Assembly (NCBI GenBank): GCA_964484325.1
Contig: CAZAEE010000006.1
Coordinates: 1 to 64,000 of the forward strand
Length of the DNA: 64,000 nt
Source: CAYLXX01 sp964484325
Lineage (GTDB): Bacteria > Patescibacteriota > Microgenomatia > UBA1406 > GWC2-37-13
Direction of reading: 5' to 3'
Of this stretch, positions 57,375-64,000 are shown one piece after another (the first letter of the stretch is position 1; each line of letters begins with the position of its first letter). Below the pieces are notes generated by a model. That model saw only the letters and a program-made list of their open reading frames with translations, ran no database searches and was not told the origin of the DNA. The translations under genes were made by a program, and so were the position numbers.

Positions 57375-58027
57375 GAAGCATTTTTTGCTGACTGTTTTTT
57401 AAAAAAAATCAGGTAATTATCTACAGACAGTTGGGGATTGGTATTGTTGTTCTGAAGCAACTGTTTGACTACTAATGCTCTTTTCATGATTTCGGTGACA
57501 GATGATAAAGATAGATACTGATTTCTAAGAAATACAATAGAAGCATCGACCAGTTCAATGGCTTTTTCCCGAGTAATACCCTGTATCAGCGCATCGCCAA
57601 GATAGGCAAAAGTATTTTTCTCAATTATTGACGTAAAAAAAGCGTCATAGCCCTTCTCAATAGTTTCATGTGTGTTTTTTAAAAAAATATGGCGACTTCT
57701 TGAGCGAATTGTCGGGAGAACTCTCTCTGCATTATTTGTAATTAGAAGAAACTGATTGCTCGCTGTTTTTTCCTCAAGCGTTTTGAGAAGTGCATTCTGT
57801 GCTTCGACAGAAGCAGTCTCAAATGAAAAGAGGATAATAAGCCGTCGTTGACTTACCTGAGTCACTGTTTGCATTTTCAGTGCGCGAATCGTATCGATGC
57901 CCAGTTCTTTCTTTTCTGGCTGGTATTTCAAAACAGAGAACGATGAAATCTGATGTTTGTCAATGTAGTGAGTAATAAACTCATCTACAGCCTCTGGGAG
58001 ATCTGACTCGATAATTATAGGCAGCAT
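57371..58027 (-). CDS. holB: DNA polymerase III delta-prime subunit-like protein (HolB-like)
   Basis: The delta-prime subunit is the rigid stator of the clamp loader. The 218-residue protein has LGIDTIRALK (residues 43-52), the strand RRLIILFSFETASVEAQNALLKTLEE (in part; sensor-like segment with the family's A-Q-N-A-L-L-K-T-L-E-E) and NNAERVLPTIRSRSRHIFL. It lacks an N-terminal Walker A and zinc module, so it is a short form, much under the usual ~330. TAGAAT lies 7 nt before the ATG. It is divergent from pilB. Confidence 0.78.
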   Translation of the reverse strand: MLPIIIESDLPEAVDEFITHYIDKHQISSFSVLKYQPEKKELGIDTIRALKMQTVTQVSQRRLIILFSFETASVEAQNALLKTLEEKTASNQFLLITNNAERVLPTIRSRSRHIFLKNTHETIEKGYDAFFTSIIEKNTFAYLGDALIQGITREKAIELVDASIVFLRNQYLSLSSVTEIMKRALVVKQLLQNNNTNPQLSVDNYLIFFKKQSAKNAS

Positions 58028-58030
58028 ATA

Positions 58031-58059
58031 TTGAATTCTACCAAAATAGTCATTATAGT
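58031..58059 (+). promoter_or_regulatory. pilB promoter (leaderless type)
   Basis: TTGAAT (58031-58036), 17 bp, TATAGT (58054-58059), then 7 nt to the ATG at 58067. It overlaps the holB-like gene's promoter on the other strand. Confidence 0.6.
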
Positions 58060-58066
58060 TAAAAGT

Positions 58067-59779
58067 ATGTTGATTTCTCCCAAGTCATTTTTGAAGTCGC
58101 TCGTCACCTCAGGCGTCATTGATCAGTCAACAGCTGATACTTACGAAGTTGAGTCGCTCAAAAACAATCAACCGATTGATCAATTTCTTCTTGAACATAG
58201 TGAAATACCGCATGATGTCATTCTGAAAACGAAAGCGCAAATTATGGAGGTACCGTATATAGACATTGCCCAAGCTGCTGTTGATCCTCAAGCACTCACA
58301 CACATTCCAGAATCTGTTGCCCGCCGGTACTCAATTTTACCGTATCAATTTAATGTTAAAGAAGACAGCATCCTTGTGGCCACTACCGATCCTCTCAACT
58401 TGACATTAGCTGATTTTCTGGAGAAAAAAACCGGTAAAAAAATCATTTTTTCCCTGACGGTTTCTGAGGATCTTGAAAAAGCCATTAATTTATCATATAC
58501 CCAAGGTCTTTCTCCAGAAGTAAAGGAAGCGCTAAAAGAAGTTGTACCTCAAGAGTTAAAAACTCAGACATCAATACAAAGTCCAACGATTCGTGAAGCT
58601 CCAATTGCCAAAATCGTCAACACTATATTGGAGTTTGCGGTGAAGAGCCGGGCTTCTGATATTCATATTGAACCACAAGAAACCAAAACAATTGTCCGCT
58701 ACCGCATCGACGGCATTTTACAGGAAAAATTGTCTCTTCCACGAACCATACATGATTCTTTACTTTCAAGGATAAAAATCCTCTCAGAGATGAAGATAGA
58801 CGAACACCGTATTCCCCAGGATGGTCGGTTCGAGTATAAAATCGGTATCAAGGAAATCGATCTTCGTGTATCGACGCTCCCAACGGTTAATGGTGAAAAA
58901 GTCGAGATGAGACTACTTGAAAAAACAGGCGGATTACCATCTTTAACTGAACTTGGACTTCGAGGCACAGAACTCAAGGCACTTGAGGAAACGATTACAA
59001 GACCATATGGTATTATTCTTGTCACCGGTCCGACCGGTTCAGGTAAAACAACAACACTTTACTCAATTTTGTCCCGGCTGAACAAACCAAGTTTAAACAT
59101 CGTTACGATAGAAGACCCTGTCGAATACCATATCGGAGGCATTAATCAGGTGCAAATCAACCCTCAAGCTGGATTGACTTTTGCGACCGGTCTACGCGCT
59201 TTCCTGAGACAGGATCCAAATATCATTCTTGTTGGAGAGATTCGCGACAAAGAAACCACACAGCTGGCTATCCAAGCAGCCCTTACCGGTCATTTGGTGT
59301 TTTCCACTCTTCACACTAACAATGCTGCAACAGCTATTCCTCGTATGATCGATCTTGGCGGAGAGCCATTTCTGATAGCTACAGTCCTTATCACATCAAT
59401 TGCGCAGCGTATAGTTCGTAAAGTTTGCAGTTTCTGTAAACAAACCTACGATTCTCCACCTGAGATAGAACAAGACATTAAACTGATGCTAGGTGATCTT
59501 TTGCCAAAAGTCTATCGCGATGGTCAAAAAATTAAACTAACAAAAGGTGCCGGTTGTGATGAATGTGGGCGAACTGGCTATCTAGGGAGAATCGCTATTT
59601 TTGAAGTGTTGAAAATCACCCCAGCAATCAATAGAATGATTTTACAGGAGTCAACCGCAAAAGAGATAGAGACACAAGCCAGAAAAGAAGGTATGATAAA
59701 TATGAAACAAGATGGATATTTAAAAGCATTAGATGGTATAACTACTATAGAGGAAATATTACGAGTTGCTGAATCTTAA
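58067..59779 (+). CDS. pilB: type IV pilus extension ATPase PilB (GspE family)
   Basis: PilB drives pilus extension. The 570-residue protein has an N-terminal GspE_N/MshEN domain (about residues 1-150; ILPYQFNVKEDSILVATTDPLN in part), and a core ATPase with SRASDIHIEPQ, LVTGPTGSGKTTTLYS (Walker A), TIEDPVEYHI (Asp box), ILVGEIRDKETTQLAIQAALTGH (in part; Walker B) and STLHTNNA (His box). A C-terminal metal module with CSFCKQ and CDECGRTG is present. The ATG at 58067 is preferred since the longer frame starts on the -35 box. Confidence 0.93.
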   Translation: MLISPKSFLKSLVTSGVIDQSTADTYEVESLKNNQPIDQFLLEHSEIPHDVILKTKAQIMEVPYIDIAQAAVDPQALTHIPESVARRYSILPYQFNVKEDSILVATTDPLNLTLADFLEKKTGKKIIFSLTVSEDLEKAINLSYTQGLSPEVKEALKEVVPQELKTQTSIQSPTIREAPIAKIVNTILEFAVKSRASDIHIEPQETKTIVRYRIDGILQEKLSLPRTIHDSLLSRIKILSEMKIDEHRIPQDGRFEYKIGIKEIDLRVSTLPTVNGEKVEMRLLEKTGGLPSLTELGLRGTELKALEETITRPYGIILVTGPTGSGKTTTLYSILSRLNKPSLNIVTIEDPVEYHIGGINQVQINPQAGLTFATGLRAFLRQDPNIILVGEIRDKETTQLAIQAALTGHLVFSTLHTNNAATAIPRMIDLGGEPFLIATVLITSIAQRIVRKVCSFCKQTYDSPPEIEQDIKLMLGDLLPKVYRDGQKIKLTKGAGCDECGRTGYLGRIAIFEVLKITPAINRMILQESTAKEIETQARKEGMINMKQDGYLKALDGITTIEEILRVAES

Positions 59780-59801
59780 GTTATACAATTTAAATATATA
59801 T

Positions 59802-60857
59802 ATGGAAGATATACACACCTTATTAAAAACTGTTATTGATAGAGGAGCATCAGATCTTCATCTTATACCAGAGTATTTTCCCGCAATACGTATCAACAGT
59901 GAACTTATTTCACTGAAAACGAGTCCCATTTTGACCGAAGAAACTGCCAAAGTCATGCTATTTTCCATTCTGTCAGATGAACAAAAAGAAAACCTTCTGG
60001 CAAATAAGGAGATTGACTTCGGGTATGAATATGCCAACAACCGATTTCGCGTGAATGCGTATTATGTAAAAAGTAAACTTGCCTGTGCTTTTCGTGCCAT
60101 TCCAGCAACTATTCTGACATTAGAGGATCTGCATCTTCCCCAGATTTTTCACAAGTTTGGCAAACTAAATGAAGGACTGGTTCTTATTACCGGACCAACG
60201 GGCGAAGGGAAGTCTACTACTCTTGCCTCAATCATCAACGAGATTAATCACACAACAGCTAAACACATCGTCACCATCGAAGATCCGATTGAGTTTGTTT
60301 ATCCAAAAGAAATGTCCATTATCTCTCAACGTGAACTTCATCAGGATACTCATTCTTGGATGATTGCTTTGCGCTCAGTTTTGAGAGAAGATCCTGACGT
60401 TGTACTTGTTGGCGAAATGAGAGATTATGACACAATTCAAGCAGTATTAACCATTGCCGAAACTGGCCATTTGGTGTTTTCCACTCTTCACACAAGTACC
60501 ACTCCCGATGCCATAAACCGCATCATTGATGTCTTTCCAGCTCATCAGCAGAATCAAATCCGCTCTCAACTTTCATCAGTTTTAAAGGCAGTTATTAGCC
60601 AGCGATTGCTACCTAATATTACCAATAACGGTCGAGTACCTGCTGCCGAAATTTTGTTAAATATTCCCGCAGTATCCTCAATAATTCGCGAGGGTAAGGT
60701 CTACCTGCTTGACAATGTGCTTGAAACTGAAGAACAGCAGGGAATGCTTCTTTTTGAAAAATCCCTCCTTAAATTAGTTCAAGAAGGTGCCATCACACAA
60801 GAAATTGCTGAGAAATATGCTCTGCGGGCAAATGAGTTTAAAAAATTTTCAATGTAA
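59802..60857 (+). CDS. pilT: type IV pilus retraction ATPase PilT-like
   Basis: PilT powers retraction and DNA uptake. The 351-residue protein is of PilT length and has the order MEDIHTLLKTVIDRGASDLHL, LITGPTGEGKSTTLASII (Walker A, with Glu for Ser in the loop), TIEDPIEFVY, LREDPDVVLVGEMRD (Walker B), STLHTSTTPDAINRII (His box) and a C-terminal AAEILLNIPAVSSIIREGK that resembles the AIRNLIRE region. ATG 59802 lies 22 nt after pilB. No retraction versus twitching role can be told from sequence. Confidence 0.9.
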   Translation: MEDIHTLLKTVIDRGASDLHLIPEYFPAIRINSELISLKTSPILTEETAKVMLFSILSDEQKENLLANKEIDFGYEYANNRFRVNAYYVKSKLACAFRAIPATILTLEDLHLPQIFHKFGKLNEGLVLITGPTGEGKSTTLASIINEINHTTAKHIVTIEDPIEFVYPKEMSIISQRELHQDTHSWMIALRSVLREDPDVVLVGEMRDYDTIQAVLTIAETGHLVFSTLHTSTTPDAINRIIDVFPAHQQNQIRSQLSSVLKAVISQRLLPNITNNGRVPAAEILLNIPAVSSIIREGKVYLLDNVLETEEQQGMLLFEKSLLKLVQEGAITQEIAEKYALRANEFKKFSM

Positions 60858-60860
60858 ATA

Positions 60861-62063
60861 ATGTACTTCAGATATAAAGCAATAAAAGACAACAAAGTTG
60901 TCACTGGGAGAGTTGATGCAGAAACTGACACTGAAGCAGTCGCTCTCCTTAAACGCAGTGATTATCTGCCAATACATGTCAACAAACAAGAAACATTTTT
61001 GGATTCGATAAAAAACGCCTTTGTCGACAAAGTCAGATTTAATGATGTTGTTGATATGACGCGACAAATTGCGATCATGTTGAATGCCGGTTTAACATTA
61101 ATCGACTCGTACTCAATACTGAAAAAACAGACAACCAAACCGGCAATTTTATCCATGATAGATACCATCGAAAGAACCTTAAGGGAAGGAAAAAATCTTT
61201 CAGACGCGCTTCGTATTTACCCAAATCAGTTTTCACATCTTTACATATCCCTGGTTAAAGCAGGAGAAGCTTCGGGTAAACTAGGTGAGATTTTCTTGAA
61301 GCTGGCAGATGATCTGGAAAAACAACGGGAATTTAGGAGTAAAATACGGTCTACACTGGCTTATCCTGCGTTTATCATTATCATAGTCATTATAGTAATG
61401 TTTATTATGATGACATTTGTCATTCCTCAACTTCTTGGTCTTTTTCAAAGTTTTCAAGTTGATTTACCAATCCAAACAAAAATTCTCATTGCTGTTTCTT
61501 CGTTTTTCGCTCATTTTTGGCCATTTATTATACTAGTCACTTTGTTAGGAGTCTTTTTTTTAAGAAATTATTTCTCCACTCCTATTGGAAAACAAATTTT
61601 TGACTCATCTGTATTGAAAATTCCCGTAATTGGTGATGTACTGCGAATGAGTGTGCTTGTATATTCAACACGCACTTTATCTGTACTTATATCTGCTGGG
61701 GTGTCAATGTTGGAGAGTATCACCATTATTACTCAAACCACGACAAACACAATTTATCAAGCTGCTTTTAAAAATGTCTATAAACAAGTTGAAAAAGGAG
61801 TCACTCTCGGACAAGCGCTTAAAAATGAGGAAATATTCCCGCCAATGTTTATCCAGATGGCACTGGTAGGTGAACAAACTGGCCATTTGGACGAGACTTT
61901 AATGAGAGTATCAAAATATTTTGAAAGTGAGTCAGATATTGTAGTTAAAACATTAACGACCTTTATTGAACCAGCGATATTAATATTCTTAGGTTTAGGT
62001 GTAGGATTTCTTGTTTACTCAATTATTACACCTATATATACATTAACAACTTCAATTAAGTAA
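60861..62063 (+). CDS. pilC: type IV pilus inner-membrane platform protein PilC
   Basis: PilC (GspF family) is the membrane platform on which PilB and PilT act. The 400-residue protein has two GspF domains: the first with FVDKVRFNDVVDMTRQIAIML, GLTLIDSYSILKKQ and LRYPQFSHLYISLVKAGEASGKL (pattern, in part), then two membrane segments; the second repeats STRTLSVLISAGVSMLESI and MFIQMALVGEQTGHLDETL, with a final segment (about 370-395). It lies 3 nt after pilT. Confidence 0.92.
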   Translation: MYFRYKAIKDNKVVTGRVDAETDTEAVALLKRSDYLPIHVNKQETFLDSIKNAFVDKVRFNDVVDMTRQIAIMLNAGLTLIDSYSILKKQTTKPAILSMIDTIERTLREGKNLSDALRIYPNQFSHLYISLVKAGEASGKLGEIFLKLADDLEKQREFRSKIRSTLAYPAFIIIIVIIVMFIMMTFVIPQLLGLFQSFQVDLPIQTKILIAVSSFFAHFWPFIILVTLLGVFFLRNYFSTPIGKQIFDSSVLKIPVIGDVLRMSVLVYSTRTLSVLISAGVSMLESITIITQTTTNTIYQAAFKNVYKQVEKGVTLGQALKNEEIFPPMFIQMALVGEQTGHLDETLMRVSKYFESESDIVVKTLTTFIEPAILIFLGLGVGFLVYSIITPIYTLTTSIK

Positions 62064-62098
62064 TTGCAGTTAAGATATAAAAACTTTATAAAATGCTC

Positions 62099-62128
62099 TT
62101 GACAACTAGGAAACCTTCTGTATATGAT
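62099..62128 (+). promoter_or_regulatory. pilA promoter
   Basis: TTGACA (62099-62104), 18 bp, TATGAT (62123-62128). A start near 62135 leaves a ~20-nt leader before the ATG at 62156. The major pilin thus seems to have its own strong promoter. Confidence 0.6.
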
Positions 62129-62155
62129 GAAATCAATTACAATTTTTCTAAATTT

Positions 62156-62686
62156 ATGAAAAAATTCCAAAAAGGTTTTACGCTCATCGAGCTTATCATA
62201 GTCATAGCTATCATAGCTATTTTAGCAGTTGGTATCATAGCCGCCCTTAATCCGGTAGAACAAAGTAACCGTGCCAATGATGGCCGCTTCAAAAATACCT
62301 TGAATGAGCTAATGAGTGCCGTTCAACGATATTATGCAAGCACCAATCCGAATACTATTCCATTTTGTACTTCGGGTACATCGACTGGATGTATGGGTAG
62401 TACTGGAACGCCAATATCAACAGCTGCCGATACAGCAACATCAACTGTTCTGAATAAGCTTGTAACTAATAGTGAAATCACACCGAACTTCACGACTGTT
62501 GCAGCAAACGATTTCACCAAAATTACTGCGGCATACTATAGTGCTTCAGGAAAGGTGAGTCTTTGTTTCAAACCATCGTCTCAAGCAGCTTCAACTGACA
62601 GTGTAAGTAAGTACACTGATTCGACAGGAGCGACAACCTGTGCAGGTCCAACGTATACCACATGTTGGTTCTGTATCGTTCAGTAA
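62156..62686 (+). CDS. pilA: major-type prepilin (PilA-like)
   Basis: The 176-residue protein has a 7-residue basic leader and the peptidase site QKGFTLIELIIVIAIIAIL (with Glu5), then ALNPVEQSNRANDGRF. The globular part is Thr/Ser-rich with two pairs of cysteines (FCTSGTSTGC, TTCAGPTYTTCWFC). Its place after pilC, its own promoter and a strong terminator suggest the main pilus subunit. ATG 62156 gives the proper leader; the longer frame from 62093 overlaps the promoter. Confidence 0.85.
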   Translation: MKKFQKGFTLIELIIVIAIIAILAVGIIAALNPVEQSNRANDGRFKNTLNELMSAVQRYYASTNPNTIPFCTSGTSTGCMGSTGTPISTAADTATSTVLNKLVTNSEITPNFTTVAANDFTKITAAYYSASGKVSLCFKPSSQAASTDSVSKYTDSTGATTCAGPTYTTCWFCIVQ

Positions 62687-62701
62687 AGCAACACTAAAAT
62701 T

Positions 62702-62733
62702 AAAAACGCACTCTTTGGAGTGCGTTTTTTTTA
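62702..62733 (+). terminator. rho-independent terminator after pilA
   Basis: AAAAACGCACTC (62702-62713), loop TTTG, GAGTGCGTTTTT (62718-62729), then further T. A 12-bp stem with T-tract. On the opposite strand its A/T symmetric form could also serve the convergent gene. Confidence 0.88.
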
Positions 62734-64000
62734 TTTGATAACTTTTGTGATGTCTTTCCTAAAGAGAGAGTGATAATCTCTTGCTATTTGATCAAGGTGA
62801 GATTGATTTACTCCGCACTGTTTGGAGATAAGATAGAGCTCTATATAAAACGTCTGCCAAAGAGGCAATAATGCATGAGCTTGCTCGATGTACTTTACCG
62901 AGTCGCGGCAATTTCTCGAGCTCTCATAAAGAGAAACTGCCAAACCCTCATACGCGAATTGATTTTGGTTATCAATTGTCAAGGCGCGGTGAAAAAAAGG
63001 TATGGCGGCTTTTGGATCTTGATAATTGTTTGAGATAAAATTGGCTGTGTGAACAAGAAACTGAGAGTAAATGTACGGTATATCAGTTGCCATAAGATTA
63101 CTCTCAGCAGCAGTTAAAGAGTTTCGAGTAGGAACAGGACTGCGATTCCACTCTTGAGTGAGTTGCTTAATGTATTCATCTTTTGACGGTAACTTTTTCT
63201 TATCAACCACCTCAAATACCAGTCTTCTAGGCAGCAAAATAAGGTTGTTATTACTGGTACTTGTAATGTATGTCGTGTATATCGGGCGAGCTTTTTGTAA
63301 ATCAATGAGGGCATTATATGTTGACTGATCGTTGGAATTGGACGATTTTCTTTTATTAAAGTCACTTATGTACTTATCAACGTAGTTGCCCCCTCCTGAA
63401 AAGGGCGGATTAATAAGCAATATATCGTTTCGATAATGTAATACGTGATAAACGTACCAGATATTAAAGGTACTGGTATCTCCTTCAAGTGATAAAATAG
63501 CATTCTTTGGAGTATTCGAGAGAATGTCTTCTGCAAAAGTGTTGCCTATCTTAATTTTTGACATATCTGTTTTGGGCATGTTTTTCAAGATTAATAAAAC
63601 CGGAATTAAGAAAAAAGTTACCATTATCAATCGATTAAACTGTTTCCGTATTGAAAGTTTTTTAAGTAATTTTTCAAACTCTAAAAACCCGTATGGGATG
63701 AAAAAAAACACGATTGTCGTTGAAGTGACAAAAAATCTCTCAACTACGCTTAGAGAAATACTCTTGTAAGCCAGAGGTGTGGCTATAAAAATAAAGTAAG
63801 GTCCTGACAACAGAAAAGCTATCAATAAACTAAATGCTAAAAACTTTTGTTTTTTAAGCAAGTTATAAAAACCTAAGATCATTATGAAAAAAATCGGATA
63901 TGAGTAAAGCTGAAGCAAATCTACAAAATAGCGTTTAATAAATACTAACTTGTATATCAAAGGTAAGTTATTTACTGGTAGTAGAACTGCGGCCGAAATA
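62731..64000 (-). CDS. polytopic membrane protein, DUF2723/PMT-like, 5' end cut by window
   Basis: The frame stays open to the window edge, so the N-terminus is missing; about 422 residues are visible. Five or so hydrophobic segments occupy the first ~125 visible residues. They are followed by a soluble part: NTPKNAILSLEGDTSTFNIWYVYHVLHYRNDI (in part), which resembles the C-terminal domain of DUF2723 (GT117-like) glycosyltransferases, and then helical repeats (about 300-380 of the visible part) like TPR units (PKAAIPFFHRALTIDNQNQFAYEGLA in part). It may transfer sugars to exported proteins. The family call is tentative. Confidence 0.6.
   Translation of the reverse strand, partial: ISAAVLLPVNNLPLIYKLVFIKRYFVDLLQLYSYPIFFIMILGFYNLLKKQKFLAFSLLIAFLLSGPYFIFIATPLAYKSISLSVVERFFVTSTTIVFFFIPYGFLEFEKLLKKLSIRKQFNRLIMVTFFLIPVLLILKNMPKTDMSKIKIGNTFAEDILSNTPKNAILSLEGDTSTFNIWYVYHVLHYRNDILLINPPFSGGGNYVDKYISDFNKRKSSNSNDQSTYNALIDLQKARPIYTTYITSTSNNNLILLPRRLVFEVVDKKKLPSKDEYIKQLTQEWNRSPVPTRNSLTAAESNLMATDIPYIYSQFLVHTANFISNNYQDPKAAIPFFHRALTIDNQNQFAYEGLAVSLYESSRNCRDSVKYIEQAHALLPLWQTFYIELYLISKQCGVNQSHLDQIARDYHSLFRKDITKVIK

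Noticed and set aside
1..64000. CRISPR arrays, insertion sequences and prophage genes
   Set aside because: No regularly spaced repeats, transposase motifs, terminal inverted repeats of IS type or phage structural genes were seen.

Overview
The window reads as a chromosomal segment of a Candidate Phyla Radiation (Patescibacteria) bacterium, most likely of the Microgenomates (OP11) type. This is inferred from gene content and architecture, not from a database match. The signs are domain-reduced housekeeping enzymes (trigger factor without a PPIase domain, ThrRS without TGS and editing domains, PheT without its OB domain), a VanW-like protein, a PilB/T/C-PilMNO pilus without outer-membrane parts, many short exported proteins with Pro/Thr linkers, and near absence of Shine-Dalgarno sequences. 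UGA is used as a stop codon, which argues against Gracilibacteria and Absconditabacteria.

Layout. 1-165 is the 3' end of 23S rRNA with no 5S gene following. 309-10242 holds small unknown genes, ruvC, gpmI, a PfkB sugar kinase, a phosphomannomutase, a holA-like gene, a membrane protein and an MFS transporter. 10243-11892 is an AT-rich, gene-poor island with ORF debris. 11893-19577 carries two cellulase-type hydrolases (GH44, GH5), a methyltransferase and a third putative hydrolase, all three hydrolases being membrane-anchored and dockerin-bearing. 19739-25944 has small genes, two lytic-transglycosylase-like proteins, trigger factor and an M64-type metalloprotease with a dockerin. 25950-34644 has two CBM/dockerin proteins, a NYN nuclease, a GH130 and GT4 pair and a VanW-like protein. 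34730-37854 has an L,D-transpeptidase and more exported proteins. 37904-45902 is thrS-infC-rpmI-rplT-pheS-pheT followed by a nucleotide-sanitation cluster (UDG, MazG, two Nudix). 45892-52188 has PBP1A, recG, rpmF, nusB, rnc and rpsP. 52193-62686 is a type IV pilus locus: pilMNO with six prepilins on the minus strand, and pilB-pilT-pilC-pilA on the plus strand. The window ends in a membrane protein cut by the edge. Four tRNAs are present: Lys(CTT), Arg(TCG), Asp(GTC), Val(GAC).

The themes are a cell-surface, polysaccharide- and protein-processing repertoire anchored by one N-terminal hydrophobic segment plus a Thr/Pro linker, and a DNA-uptake/adhesion pilus. The most striking regulatory pattern is that many first genes carry TTGACA-like and TATAAT-like boxes 17 bp apart, with the start codon only 5-10 nt after the -10 box, which implies widespread leaderless mRNAs. 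Against that background, four structured untranslated elements stand out: a promoter-driven fold at 6408-6556, a promoter-plus-terminator mini-transcript at 28161-28237, a terminator hairpin in the leader of the 23879 gene, and a switch-like fold at 24021-24090.
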